48,127 nt of DNA from Pseudobutyrivibrio sp. (GCA_024684955.1 JAIKWH010000032.1:1-48127), one strand, 5' to 3'; counted from the stretch's first letter, positions 1 to 8,010 are shown. The notes: generated from the letters alone by a model not told the origin. Numbers and translations are program-made.

Positions 1-75
1 CGCAGGCGCCGCACTTTATGCGACGTCCTGTCACTGTCGTGCTCTCGCCGACGTCCTGTCGGCTCACGCCTGCGT
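1..75. repeat. GC-rich structured intergenic repeat
   Basis: The first 75 bases are much more GC-rich than the surrounding DNA. An 8-base inverted repeat (CGCAGGCG at 1-8, CGCCTGCG at 67-74) encloses two direct copies of CGACGTCCTGTC (21-32 and 49-60, period 28). The second copy sits in its own hairpin: GCCGAC at 47-52 pairs with GTCGGC at 58-63 around a GTCCT loop. This looks like a dispersed palindromic intergenic element or a structured RNA end. The window edge may cut it, and no family could be assigned. Confidence 0.45.
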
Positions 76-158
76 CCTCACAAATTCCCTTTTGCATTTC
101 TAATTTCACTGCGAATCATAAAGCAACTATCTCCTAAAGGCCCCTGCAAGATATGAAT

Positions 159-187
159 TTGTTTTTGAGTGTCTGTGTCAGACACAC
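159..187 (+). terminator. Small hairpin with T-run
   Basis: GTGTCTG and CAGACAC form a 7-base-pair stem around a TGT loop, followed by ACTTTTTT on the plus strand. It would suit an intrinsic terminator of a plus-strand transcript coming from outside the window. It may also be part of the same structured intergenic element; no gene in this window ends directly before it. Confidence 0.4.
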
Positions 188-214
188 TTTTTTGAAGAAT
201 TGTAAAGAATTTAA

Positions 215-400
215 AAGACAGGTATTAATAAGGATGCGAGTCTGGGGCAATTAGAAAAACTTAGAATTTTAGCGGCGTCAGAGAATATGGGCCAAAGGAT
301 TAGAGAGAACTTTTAGAAAGCATTACGGGGCAGTTGTATGGGGCCTGGCGGGGCCGGGGAGGCTATTATAAAACTTTTAGATGTGTGGGCCCCGTATTAA
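215..400 (+). pseudogene. Possible relic of a coding sequence (one internal TAG)
   Basis: Read from AAG at 215 to TAA at 398-400, one frame gives a protein-like stretch broken only by TAG at 314-316. It contains segments such as LGQLEKLRILAASENMG, RIREN and GPGGAGEAIIKLLDVWAPY. The pattern loosely recalls the C-terminal end of a MurG/GT28-type glycosyltransferase, but this is only an impression. There is no start codon or ribosome site, and a stop (TAA) lies directly upstream. It could be a decayed gene tail or chance. Most of the GC-rich stretch is its glycine codons. Confidence 0.25.
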
Positions 401-443
401 AAAAAGATGCACATAAACTGTGCATCCTTTTTTTAATACGGGA
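391..443. terminator. Long bidirectional intrinsic terminator
   Basis: An almost perfect inverted repeat runs from CCCGTATTAAAAAAAG through GATGCACA, a TAAAC loop, TGTGCATC and CTTTTTTTAATACGGG, with a single bulged G. On either strand the inner GC-containing stem is followed by a run of seven T. The minus-strand arm begins inside the last codons and stop of the GH25 gene (433-435), so it terminates that operon; it can also stop plus-strand transcripts from the left. Confidence 0.85.
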
Positions 444-1452
444 AGTCCCCGAGCCATATGTCTAGGTCGACATTGGAGTTGACACCTGAGACCTGTCCTG
501 TTTCAGAGTACTGCCAAAGGTCGAATTGGTATGGCCAGTAGAATTCTTTGTTGTAGCCGGCAAACCATTTTTTGTAGTCGGTGAGTCGGTTTAAATCTAG
601 GAGCATGGCTCCCATTTCGGTGTTGTGGTAAATCATGGTATCATAACCTTTTGATTCCATGTCTTCTAAAAAGGCTATGGTAAGGTCAGTTCTCTCATCA
701 ACTGAGAGTTTGTTGGCTCTGCCCTGGGAATCGTTTACTTTTTCCACGTCAAAGACAACAGGCAAGTCTATGTCGTAACCGCTAATCAGGTTTTCTACAG
801 TGGCTGCCTCCTCCTTTACCTCGTCCTGGTTGATGGCCTGGGAGAATACATATACGCCTACCTTGATGCCGGCAGCTTTGGCCCCCTCTATGTTTTTGGT
901 ACAGTACTCGTCTACGACCAGTTTTCCTGTGCCATAGCCCCTGTAAACTGCGCGGATAATGGCAAATTCAACACCGTCTTCCTTGACCTTGGCCCAGTCG
1001 ATATCACCCTGGTGTGAGGAAACATCTATACCAAAGTGAGAAACCACCTGGCCATCCTCCTGATAGAATAATCTGCCATTTTCTGTATCTTCTGTCAGGT
1101 TGTCGATCTCATAATTATTTTTTGCCAAAGATGATTCTATAGGAACAAAGTTGTATTTGCTGTTGGCTGCTACAACTATATATTCTGGATAAAGAGACTT
1201 TAGGATAGATATAACTGTATCTCCCTTTTCTAGGGAGAGGCGAATGTCATTTAAAACTGAGATTCTCCCCTCTTGCTTGGCATCCTCTATTAATTCCTCG
1301 GCTTCCTCTGCAGTATAGGTGACATCTGGATCAATAGCCAGTTCCTCCGCCTTTTGGTTGGAGAAAATATTAATGGATATAATCCCCACTACAAGCAAAG
1401 TCAAAACTACAGATATTATTGAAATAATAATGTATCTAATGGTCTTTCTCAT
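433..1452 (-). CDS. Membrane-anchored GH25 muramidase (lysozyme-like)
   Basis: The product cleaves the beta-1,4 link between MurNAc and GlcNAc in peptidoglycan and probably acts on the outer membrane face. The first 30 residues form a basic start plus one hydrophobic helix (signal anchor). A 110-residue linker follows, then a GH25 catalytic domain of about 200 residues opening with FGIDVSSHQGDIDW and carrying the acidic pair in VVFDVEKV. The ATG at 1452 follows the stop of the upstream acetyltransferase gene almost directly; a TTG two codons upstream is possible. The two genes look cotranscribed and end at the terminator at 391-443. Family assignment is firm; the role (wall remodelling or turnover) is inferred. 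No choline- or wall-binding repeats are visible. Confidence 0.9.
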   Translation of the reverse strand: MRKTIRYIIISIISVVLTLLVVGIISINIFSNQKAEELAIDPDVTYTAEEAEELIEDAKQEGRISVLNDIRLSLEKGDTVISILKSLYPEYIVVAANSKYNFVPIESSLAKNNYEIDNLTEDTENGRLFYQEDGQVVSHFGIDVSSHQGDIDWAKVKEDGVEFAIIRAVYRGYGTGKLVVDEYCTKNIEGAKAAGIKVGVYVFSQAINQDEVKEEAATVENLISGYDIDLPVVFDVEKVNDSQGRANKLSVDERTDLTIAFLEDMESKGYDTMIYHNTEMGAMLLDLNRLTDYKKWFAGYNKEFYWPYQFDLWQYSETGQVSGVNSNVDLDIWLGDFPY

Positions 1453-1454
1453 AA

Positions 1455-1973
1455 TCAATTAAAGGTATTAAGGTCGCCTATTTGCTTCCTATACCATACA
1501 ATCCCCTTCCAATTGCCCTTTTTATATCCTATATCCTTAAAATGTCCCACCTCTTCAAAGCCAAGGTGCTTGTGAAAAGCAATGCTGGCTGCATTGTCAT
1601 CGGTAATGACCCCATACATAAATTTATAGCCCAGGTCTTTTAGGCCCTCTTCTAATTTTTCATACAAGGCCTTGCCAATACCTGACTGTCTAGGGATATC
1701 ATGATCCAAATAGATGGTGGTCTCCACCGAATATTTGTAGGCATCGTGAGGTCTTAGTCTGCCACCGTAGGCCATACCGATTACCCTGTCATTTTCGTCG
1801 CAGGCAACAAAGTAAGGATAATCCTTTTTTGTATCAATAATAGACTGTCTATACTCATCTACAGAATGGTTAATCTCTGTAAAAGTAACATAAGTATTAT
1901 CCACGTAATAGCCATAGATTTGGCAAATCCTTTCAGCGTCAGACTCTAGGGCTTCTCTAATATAATAATTCAT
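1455..1973 (-). CDS. GNAT-family N-acetyltransferase (phosphinothricin-acetyltransferase type)
   Basis: This 172-residue protein has the full GNAT fold. It opens with IREALESDAERICQIY, has the acetyl-CoA pyrophosphate loop RQSGIGKALYEKL near residue 100, and ends with the AFHKHLGFEEVGHF strand typical of the Pat/bar and methionine-sulfoximine acetyltransferase group. Related enzymes acetylate the amino group of glutamate analogues or other small amines, but the substrate here cannot be read. The ATG at 1973 is preferred over the in-frame GTG at 1985 because AGGCAG lies just before it. Its stop is within a few bases of the muramidase start, so the two form a small operon. Confidence 0.88.
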   Translation of the reverse strand: MNYYIREALESDAERICQIYGYYVDNTYVTFTEINHSVDEYRQSIIDTKKDYPYFVACDENDRVIGMAYGGRLRPHDAYKYSVETTIYLDHDIPRQSGIGKALYEKLEEGLKDLGYKFMYGVITDDNAASIAFHKHLGFEEVGHFKDIGYKKGNWKGIVWYRKQIGDLNTFN

Positions 1974-2022
1974 TTTCTGCCTCACTTATTTCAATATGAT
2001 AAGGATAACATAAAGATGGCTG

Positions 2023-2051
2023 TTTACAAATATGATTTTTTTATTTATAAC
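2023..2051 (+). promoter_or_regulatory. Sigma-A-type promoter of the HAD phosphatase gene
   Basis: TTTACA at 2023-2028 and TATAAC at 2046-2051 are separated by 17 bases. The start codon at 2080 follows about 28 bases downstream with an AAGGAG ribosome site. Confidence 0.55.
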
Positions 2052-2079
2052 AGTAGGAATAGAAATAAGGAGTTTTAAG

Positions 2080-2733
2080 ATGAAAAAATACAAGATATTA
2101 TTACTGGATTTAGACGGCACTCTCCTCTATACCCTAGAGGATTTGGCGGATTCCCTAAACCATACACTAATAGAATACGGCCAAAAGCCTCATTCTCTTT
2201 CTGATGTAAAATCTTTTGTGGGAAATGGGTTGAGAAAACTGGCTATCAGGGCCCTACCTGATGGGGAGAATTACCCTAGATTTGAGGAATTCTTTAAAGA
2301 CTTTGTAGCCTATTACAATACACATAACAGGATAAAGACTAGACCATATCCTCTAGTCCTAGAGACTCTAAAGGAACTGTCTAATCTGGAAATAAAGACT
2401 GCCATTGTCACCAACAAGGGCCAGGCCGCATCAGATTCCCTACAAAGGGATTTTTTCAAAGACATATCAGTAGTAATAGGTGATGACGGCACCCACCAGT
2501 TAAAACCAAATCCTGAGCACATTAATATTGCTCTGGAAAAACTAGATATAAATGATAAATCCCAGGTATTATACCTAGGTGACTCAGATGTGGATGCAAT
2601 TACCGCCCAAAATGCAGGCCTAGACTATGTCCTATGTACCTACGGATTTAGGGACATGGAGACTTTAAAAGAATTTGAGCCTGTGGCCTTTATAGATTCC
2701 TTTGACAAAATCTTGGATTTTGTGGACAGGTAG
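2080..2733 (+). CDS. HAD-superfamily phosphatase, phosphoglycolate-phosphatase type
   Basis: This 217-residue protein has the four HAD motifs in order: the nucleophile loop LLLDLDGTLLYT near the start, VTNKGQ (motif II), the lysine in KPNPEHI (motif III), and GDSDVDAITAQNAG (motif IV). An alpha-helical cap of the Gph type lies between motifs I and II. Such enzymes remove phosphate from small metabolites such as 2-phosphoglycolate or nucleotides; the exact substrate is not visible. The ATG at 2080 follows AAGGAG at good spacing; the longer open frame from 2032 adds an unrelated hydrophobic start that overlaps the promoter. The gene converges on the carboxypeptidase gene with one base between the two stops. 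Confidence 0.88.
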   Translation: MKKYKILLLDLDGTLLYTLEDLADSLNHTLIEYGQKPHSLSDVKSFVGNGLRKLAIRALPDGENYPRFEEFFKDFVAYYNTHNRIKTRPYPLVLETLKELSNLEIKTAIVTNKGQAASDSLQRDFFKDISVVIGDDGTHQLKPNPEHINIALEKLDINDKSQVLYLGDSDVDAITAQNAGLDYVLCTYGFRDMETLKEFEPVAFIDSFDKILDFVDR

Positions 2734-2734
2734 A

Positions 2735-3865
2735 TTACTGGGTCAGATTTTTGTATATGGCCACATGGTCATATATACACTGCCATGAGCTGGAAGACTT
2801 GGCTGTGCAGCAAATATAATTGGTGCCGCTGGCAGAAATCATAGAGGATACTGCACAAGACTTTGACTCATCCACATATCCTGTCTTTGCACCCTGGATT
2901 TCTCCGCCAATATCCTTGTCCTCTATTCTCCTCAAAAACCAGTTGGAAATAATAATACCCTCTGGATTAACATTGGTCTGGCTAGAATAATAAACCTTGG
3001 TGGAAAGGACCTCTTTGCAGACAGGATTATCCAGGGCCGCCATCATAATAATAGCCATGTCATAGCAGGTAGAATAATGGTCATCGCTGTAAAATCCCAC
3101 AGGGTTTGTAAAGTGGCTGCTTTGGTCAAGGCCAAGTTCTTTCACCTTGTCATTCATCATATTGACAAAAGAATCCACATCCCCTGCCACGTACATTGCC
3201 AGCTGGGCCGCAGCATCTCCACCAGATGGGAGGACAGTGCCATAAAACAGGTCCTTTACAGTCACCTCTTCTCCCTCCACAAATCCGGAGGTAGATCCAC
3301 CACCAGCATAGGAATAATCTACAGCCTCATGAGAAAGGGTAACCTTTTCATTTAACTGGTCCTCAGTAATATGGTCAGCAGCCACCAGCACAGTCAGTAC
3401 CTTTGTCATAGAGGCAGGTACAATCCTGTCGTAAGAATTCTTTGTGGCTACAATTTCTTTTGTATCATTATTTATGAGAATGCCGTATGGGCTCACAATA
3501 GTAGCAGCATCCAAACTTTTAACTGAATCAATTTCTTTGGCGCTGTACTGGCTTTGTGCTTGCTCCTCCTGGCTTTCATCCTCTACTATTTCTTCCTCTT
3601 CGGTGGAGGCCATAGCCCCTACCTTTAGTCCCTTTGACTCCTCCACAACTTCAGTCTCCTGGACCTCCAGAGATTCCTTGGCCTGGGTCTTGTCCTTGGA
3701 GCCATGTCCCAGCACATTTGTAACTACAAACACTGTACATGCAATAAGGGCTACAGCAATAAGACCCAATTCAGCATAAACCTGAATTTTTCTGATTAAT
3801 CTCTTTTTTCTCCTATATGCTTTCCTTTCCTCAAAGGACATATTTCTCTTATTTATAGAACCCAT
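2735..3865 (-). CDS. Serine-type D-Ala-D-Ala carboxypeptidase (peptidase S11, PBP5 family)
   Basis: The enzyme trims the terminal D-alanine from peptidoglycan stem peptides outside the membrane. A cytoplasmic basic segment (1-28), one membrane helix (about 30-52) and an acidic linker (about 55-115) precede the S11 domain. The catalytic SMTK motif lies at 152-155 and KTG at 327-329. The usual SxN triad element reads SGG at 214-216, so the asparagine is replaced by glycine. The C-terminal beta domain of classical DacA is missing, and the N-terminal anchor replaces the usual C-terminal amphipathic helix. An AAGGGTG sequence lies just before the ATG. No partner gene is on the same strand directly up- or downstream. 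Confidence 0.88.
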   Translation of the reverse strand: MGSINKRNMSFEERKAYRRKKRLIRKIQVYAELGLIAVALIACTVFVVTNVLGHGSKDKTQAKESLEVQETEVVEESKGLKVGAMASTEEEEIVEDESQEEQAQSQYSAKEIDSVKSLDAATIVSPYGILINNDTKEIVATKNSYDRIVPASMTKVLTVLVAADHITEDQLNEKVTLSHEAVDYSYAGGGSTSGFVEGEEVTVKDLFYGTVLPSGGDAAAQLAMYVAGDVDSFVNMMNDKVKELGLDQSSHFTNPVGFYSDDHYSTCYDMAIIMMAALDNPVCKEVLSTKVYYSSQTNVNPEGIIISNWFLRRIEDKDIGGEIQGAKTGYVDESKSCAVSSMISASGTNYICCTAKSSSSWQCIYDHVAIYKNLTQ

Positions 3866-3880
3866 TATTACACCCTTAAA

Positions 3881-3920
3881 ACAAAAAAATTATGTAACTG
3901 GAATCATCCAATTACATAAT
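3881..3920 (-). terminator. Intrinsic terminator of the tmRNA gene
   Basis: Arms at 3889-3902 and 3907-3920 pair over 14 positions with one mismatch around a four-base loop. On the minus strand the stem is followed by TTTTTTTGTTTT. It lies 65 bases past the tmRNA 3' end and 15 bases upstream of the carboxypeptidase start, so it separates those two units. Confidence 0.8.
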
Positions 3921-3985
3921 TGAGTATACAGTAATTTCCCATGTATTTCATTAGAAAATCAAGGAAAGAACTGAAATATTTATAG

Positions 3986-4323
3986 TGGACCTGATGGGAG
4001 TCGAACCCATGTCCAAAAGCCAATTCCCGGCCCTTCTACGAGTGTAGTTTGTGTTTTGACATTCCCTCTGCCTATCTTCCACAAACAGAATCTAGGTTTT
4101 AGTAGCTTCATAATACGCCCATTTGCTCAAAGCTTTGCAAAAGTCGTTTCCTACAAGGTCGAAGTCTGGTTCCTAATGTGTAGGTGCATCAGGTCAGACT
4201 GCAGCAACTAGGCTGCGTATGCTAAATTATCGTTAGCGTTTAAATTTAAATTGGCCATTTAACCCATTACCGTGGGACTCGCTTCTTCCGCTGCATGACC
4301 CCTGTCGAAACCATGACAGGCCC
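3986..4323 (-). ncRNA. ssrA: Transfer-messenger RNA (tmRNA, SsrA)
   Basis: This RNA frees stalled ribosomes and adds a degradation tag. The 5' end GGGCCTG (from 4323) pairs with CAGGTCC before 3986 as the seven-pair acceptor stem. The 3' part has the T-arm with GGGTTCGACTCCC. The tag frame, 4237 down to the TAG at 4208, reads A-N-D-N-L-A-Y-A-A. The CCA end is not encoded (ACTA follows), so it must be added after processing. It lies directly downstream of smpB, its protein partner, with its own promoter overlapping the smpB stop. The mature length of about 338 plus CCA is normal for one-piece tmRNA. Ends are placed from the acceptor stem. Confidence 0.96.
4208..4237 (-). other. tmRNA tag reading frame (ANDNLAYAA)
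   Basis: The resume codon GCT (4237-4235) is followed by AAC GAT AAT TTA GCA TAC GCA GCC and the stop TAG. The encoded tag is ANDNLAYAA. The AND start and AA end are typical of Clostridia, while the usual end YALAA reads LAYAA here. Confidence 0.9.
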
Positions 4324-4346
4324 ATGACTATCATAAATGCTAGTTT

Positions 4347-4375
4347 ATGATATGATTTTTTAAGGGAAAAATCAA
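4347..4375 (-). promoter_or_regulatory. tmRNA promoter
   Basis: On the minus strand TTGATT (4375-4370) and TATCAT (4352-4347) are separated by exactly 17 bases. Transcription would begin about 15 bases upstream of the mature tmRNA end, leaving a short leader for RNase P. The -35 box lies directly after the smpB stop codon. Confidence 0.65.
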
Positions 4376-4840
4376 CTAAATGTTGCGAATTTTAAAATCT
4401 CTCTCCGCTTCACGTTTTAGGTCTTTCTTTTGGATGTCAGCCCTCTTGTCGTAGAGTTTTTTACCCTTTGCCAAGGCTATTTTGAGTTTGACCAGTCCGT
4501 TGTTTAAGTAAACCTCCACAGGAACTATGGTGTAACCACCCTCCTTTACCTTGCCCATGAGCCTGTTGATCTCGGCCTTGTGCAAGAGGAGTCTCCTTGG
4601 TCTAAGAGGGTCCTTGTTAAAGATATTGCCCCTCTCATAAGGATTAATATGCATCTGATATATATAGACCTGGCCATTATCAATACGGATAAAGGCCTCC
4701 TTGATGCTGGCATGGCCCATGCGGATAGATTTAACCTCTGTGCCCTTTAATTCTATACCAGCCTCGTATTCTTCCTCTAAAAAATACTCGTGATAAACCT
4801 TTTTATTATTAGCAATCAGTTTTCTGCCTTCTTTATTCAC
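4376..4840 (-). CDS. smpB: SsrA-binding protein SmpB
   Basis: SmpB binds the tRNA-like part of tmRNA and brings it to stalled ribosomes. The family start [21 protein letters not shown] is followed by [11 protein letters not shown], the KEAFIRI strand and the basic C-terminal tail beginning at GKKLYDKR, which is needed inside the ribosome. The GTG at 4840 is preferred: AAGGAG lies ten bases upstream, whereas the TTG at 4849 would be only one base from it. The start overlaps the end of rnr and the gene ends at the tmRNA promoter, giving the classic rnr-smpB-ssrA order. Length (154 residues) is normal. Confidence 0.96.
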   Translation of the reverse strand: MNKEGRKLIANNKKVYHEYFLEEEYEAGIELKGTEVKSIRMGHASIKEAFIRIDNGQVYIYQMHINPYERGNIFNKDPLRPRRLLLHKAEINRLMGKVKEGGYTIVPVEVYLNNGLVKLKIALAKGKKLYDKRADIQKKDLKREAERDFKIRNI

Positions 4841-6917
4841 CTCTAGCAAACTCCTTCAGTACAAAATCTATAGTCCTGTTATCTTCATTAACAGATTCTA
4901 ACACAACGGTAAGAGGCTGACCAAGTTTAAATAAGCGATTGGTGTGCTGGCCAATTAGGGTCAGGTCTTCTTCATTAAACTCATAGTGGTCATCCAAGAG
5001 GGTGCTGATGTGGACCAAACCCTCTACTGTGTTTTCTAAGGCCACATAAATACCCCAGCCAGTGACAGAAGAAACACTAGCCTCAAATTCCTGACCAACA
5101 AAGTCCTTCATATACTGAACAATCTTTAACTTGTCTACCTCTCTCTCACATTCCTCGGCCCTTCTCTCCAGTTTGCTGGTAGATGTAGCAACCTGAGGCA
5201 GAATTGACTGGTAGTGAGAAATCTTTTTTTCATTCATCCTATTTCTGAGATAGTCCTTGATGATTCGATGAATCTGCAGGTCAGGATATCTCCTGATAGG
5301 AGATGTAAAATGACAATAATACTGGGCTGCAAGACCAAAATGTCCCTTGCACTCTGTATCATAATGAGCCTGTTGCATGCTGCGGAGAGTCATCTTGGTA
5401 ATGACTGCCTCCTCCTCATGTCCCTCTAGGCTCTCCAGCATCTTTTGAATCTCAATAGGTCTCACCCCATCTTTGGCGGTCACCAGGCTATAGCCACAGG
5501 TGCCCAGGAAATGAGAAAGAGCCTGAATCTTTTCAGGGTCCGGTGCCCCGTGGACTCTATAAAGGAATGGGATCTCGTGGGTCTTGAAATAGAGGGCCAC
5601 CGTTTCATTGGCAGCCAGCATAAAATCCTCTATCAGAAGATGGGCATCATTTCTCTCATATGGAACCAGGCCTGTTACATTGCCATTCTCATCCATAATA
5701 AAGTGGGTCTCAGGGAAATCAAAATCAATCGACCCCCTCTTGTGACGATTATTCCTGAGGATCTGAGATAATTTGTACATCTTGTCAATCATCCCTACAA
5801 CATCTTTGTACTTTTTTCTCTCCTCCTTGTCCCCAGTCATAATGGCATATACTGAGGTGTAGGTCATCCTATGGTTAGAATTAATTACAGACTCCAAAAT
5901 CTCGTAGTCAATCAATGTACCCTTTTTGTCAAAGGTCATTAGGCATGACAAGGCAAGCCTATCCTCCTTTTCATTGAGAGAACATGCTCCATTGGAAAGG
6001 GCATGTGGAAGCATAGGTATAACCCTATCTGCCAGGTATACGGAGGTGCCTCTTTTAAGGGCCTCCACATCCAATGCTGAGGATTCCTGCACATAGTTGG
6101 TTACATCTGCTATATGGACGCCCAGAACATAGTTGGATCCTTCCATCTCCAGGGAGATGGCATCGTCAATATCCTTGGTGTCCTCTCCATCGATGGTGAT
6201 GATATCTATATTTCTAAAGTCTGCACGGCCGGCCATATCCGCCTCTGATACAGGTTTTGACAGTTTGGCAGCCTGGTCTATTACCTTGCCTGGGAATTTG
6301 TCATCGATGCCCATAGCCCTGACTATAGAGAGAATATCTACACCTGGATCATTCTTGTGACCCAGAATCTCTGTTATAGTCCCCTCTGGCTTTTTATTAC
6401 TGTCACCATAGTCATCAATATGACAAACAACCTTGTGGCCTGTGACAGCCCCCAGGTCCTTGCCAGCAGGAATAAATACATCCCTTTGGATTTTTTCTGA
6501 ATCACAAACTACAAAGCCAAAACCATTTAACTTTTCATAGGTGCCAACCACATCCGAAAAGCCGTGGGTGATGATTCTAATAACCTTTGCCTCTTTTCTC
6601 TTGCCAGGCAGACCTGCTGTAAAGACAGCAGCAACCACATCATCTTGCATGGCAAAGCCAGTGTTGTCTCGGCCTACAAAATAATCCTCGTCGGCTCCTT
6701 CCACCTCTATAAAACCAAAGCCATCTCTGTGAGCGATAAAGCGTCCCACAATATCCGGCTCTCTATTATCATCATTGTCATACTGTTTTTTCTTGTTGGC
6801 CTTTTGCTCCATAGCATACAAGGCAGCAGGCATTTTCTTGCCCTTGAAATTGACGTGATTTGACTTTCTCTTGCCCTTAGCCTTAGAACTTTTACTATTC
6901 CTCTTGGAATTTCTCAT
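4833..6917 (-). CDS. rnr: Ribonuclease R (3'-5' exoribonuclease)
   Basis: RNase R degrades structured RNA and, in the trans-translation context, the defective mRNA released by tmRNA. The 694-residue protein has a lysine-rich N-terminal tail (about 1-45), two cold-shock domains (about 55-200), the RNB catalytic domain with the acidic cluster in [14 protein letters not shown] (near 245-258), and a C-terminal S1 domain (about 615-690). An AGGAG site precedes the ATG at 6917. A strong terminator lies only about 25 bases upstream, so expression probably depends on read-through from secG. The gene overlaps smpB by a few bases. Confidence 0.96.
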   Translation of the reverse strand: MRNSKRNSKSSKAKGKRKSNHVNFKGKKMPAALYAMEQKANKKKQYDNDDNREPDIVGRFIAHRDGFGFIEVEGADEDYFVGRDNTGFAMQDDVVAAVFTAGLPGKRKEAKVIRIITHGFSDVVGTYEKLNGFGFVVCDSEKIQRDVFIPAGKDLGAVTGHKVVCHIDDYGDSNKKPEGTITEILGHKNDPGVDILSIVRAMGIDDKFPGKVIDQAAKLSKPVSEADMAGRADFRNIDIITIDGEDTKDIDDAISLEMEGSNYVLGVHIADVTNYVQESSALDVEALKRGTSVYLADRVIPMLPHALSNGACSLNEKEDRLALSCLMTFDKKGTLIDYEILESVINSNHRMTYTSVYAIMTGDKEERKKYKDVVGMIDKMYKLSQILRNNRHKRGSIDFDFPETHFIMDENGNVTGLVPYERNDAHLLIEDFMLAANETVALYFKTHEIPFLYRVHGAPDPEKIQALSHFLGTCGYSLVTAKDGVRPIEIQKMLESLEGHEEEAVITKMTLRSMQQAHYDTECKGHFGLAAQYYCHFTSPIRRYPDLQIHRIIKDYLRNRMNEKKISHYQSILPQVATSTSKLERRAEECEREVDKLKIVQYMKDFVGQEFEASVSSVTGWGIYVALENTVEGLVHISTLLDDHYEFNEEDLTLIGQHTNRLFKLGQPLTVVLESVNEDNRTIDFVLKEFARGE

Positions 6918-6940
6918 ATAAATCTCCTAAATCATAAAAA

Positions 6941-6967
6941 GAAAAAAAGCCACCCGCTATGGGTGGC
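6941..6967 (-). terminator. Terminator between secG and rnr
   Basis: GCCACCC and GGGTGGC pair over seven GC-rich base pairs around a five-base loop. The minus strand continues with TTTTTTTC. It sits 15 bases after the secG stop and about 25 bases before the rnr start codon. Confidence 0.85.
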
Positions 6968-6982
6968 ATTAAATATCATTTC

Positions 6983-7225
6983 TTAGAAACTTCCGATGTT
7001 TAATACAGCAGAAAGAATAAAGAATAATATAACACATACGCTAGTAAACTTTACAAGGAAGCCCTCTCTTGAACGACCTTTGTTACGGCTCCAATATGAA
7101 TCAAACTGCTGACCAGATAATGAGCCAAGACCATTTGATTTACCCTCTTGTAAAAGAATGATAACTGTAAGTGCCACACAAATAACTATAAGTAATATTA
7201 TAAGAACCGTTTTTAATGTTGCCAT
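6983..7225 (-). CDS. secG: Preprotein translocase subunit SecG
   Basis: SecG is the small non-essential partner of SecYE in the protein export channel. The 80-residue product has two membrane helices: about 5-26, ending in the family motif ILLQEGKSNGLGSLSG, and about 57-77. The loop carries the conserved glycines. Length and motif are typical. AGGAGG lies seven bases before the ATG and a good promoter lies at 7277-7305. In many Firmicutes secG starts the secG-rnr-smpB-ssrA cluster, as here. Confidence 0.95.
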   Translation of the reverse strand: MATLKTVLIILLIVICVALTVIILLQEGKSNGLGSLSGQQFDSYWSRNKGRSREGFLVKFTSVCVILFFILSAVLNIGSF

Positions 7226-7276
7226 AATAACCTCCTAATTATAGCTGGATAAAGATGAATCTTTACAGCAAATAGA

Positions 7277-7305
7277 AGTATATCATAGCAAAAATCTGAT
7301 TTCAA
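7277..7305 (-). promoter_or_regulatory. Promoter of secG (-rnr-smpB)
   Basis: On the minus strand TTGAAA (7305-7300) and TATACT (7282-7277) have 17-base spacing. The secG start is about 45 bases further on. Confidence 0.7.
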
Positions 7306-7323
7306 CATAAAAATACAGCACTT

Positions 7324-7938
7324 TTATACCTGGGCACTAAAGTTTATTCCGGCGAAATCATAAGCATCGGCTCCCTTTCTCTGTTGCTGATAGGGATTGC
7401 TTTCGTTATTGTATTTTATCTGGGTGGTGGTGGTGCCTCCAGACACATAGGTCCTGCCACATTCTGGGCAGATGGCTGTGTGAATAGCTACAGATGCTCT
7501 TATGACCTTTCCACCATCTTTTTTTGCCTTGTCATAGGCATTGGCAACATGCTCTTGCTCGTGTCCTCTGACCCTAGATGCAGCCGCCTGTGGAGAAATA
7601 TGGGCTGCACTCTTAAATGAGACCTGCTCGTCAGACCCATCCTGATATTTTCTAGTGCTACATGTCTCACACTCTACAGCACCGGATCTCTTGGCTGCTT
7701 TTTCTGATGAAAAAGCAAATGCTCTAGACTCGTTGCCTCCACTGCGCCTAATATCTTCCGCAATTTTCCTTTGGGCAGGTGTAAGCCGGTCCTCTCCCCT
7801 ACTAGTCTCTTGCCCTGTGCTGGTGAAAGAATCAGCAAGACCACTGCTGGCGCTTGCTGCCTGTCTGCCCTGGGAGACGCCTGATGTAGTTAAATTATTG
7901 TAGTTACCATAAGCAGATACGGCTGATATTCTCGACAT
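7324..7938 (-). CDS. Putative HExxH metalloprotein (SprA-related family)
   Basis: This 204-residue protein has a low-complexity Ser/Gly/Gln start (1-60), a middle rich in basic residues, and the segment RVRGHEQEHVANAYDKA near residues 123-139. HEQEH fits the HExxH zinc-metalloprotease signature. Two CxxC-type pairs flank it: CETCS upstream and CPECGRTYVSGG downstream, so a second zinc site is likely. The overall pattern matches the SprA-related family, whose proteins are annotated as putative metalloproteases; function is not established. It has no signal peptide. It lies between secG and the trp terminator as a single gene, with a TATAAT-like -10 box at 7977-7972 but a poor -35. Confidence 0.6.
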   Translation of the reverse strand: MSRISAVSAYGNYNNLTTSGVSQGRQAASASSGLADSFTSTGQETSRGEDRLTPAQRKIAEDIRRSGGNESRAFAFSSEKAAKRSGAVECETCSTRKYQDGSDEQVSFKSAAHISPQAAASRVRGHEQEHVANAYDKAKKDGGKVIRASVAIHTAICPECGRTYVSGGTTTTQIKYNNESNPYQQQRKGADAYDFAGINFSAQV

Positions 7939-8010
7939 AAAATCACCCTGACCTTTAAATAATACCTACTAATTATAAAACAAAATTCTCCCGGGCAAAA
8001 CCATTTTTAG

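Noticed and set aside
1-75. CRISPR repeats
   Set aside because: Two copies with a 28-base period overlap hairpins and leave only a 16-base spacer; there is no array and no cas gene.
3986-4060. Separate tRNA gene suggested by the T-arm GGGTTCGACTCCC
   Set aside because: It is the 3' part of the tmRNA; its acceptor partner lies about 330 bases away.
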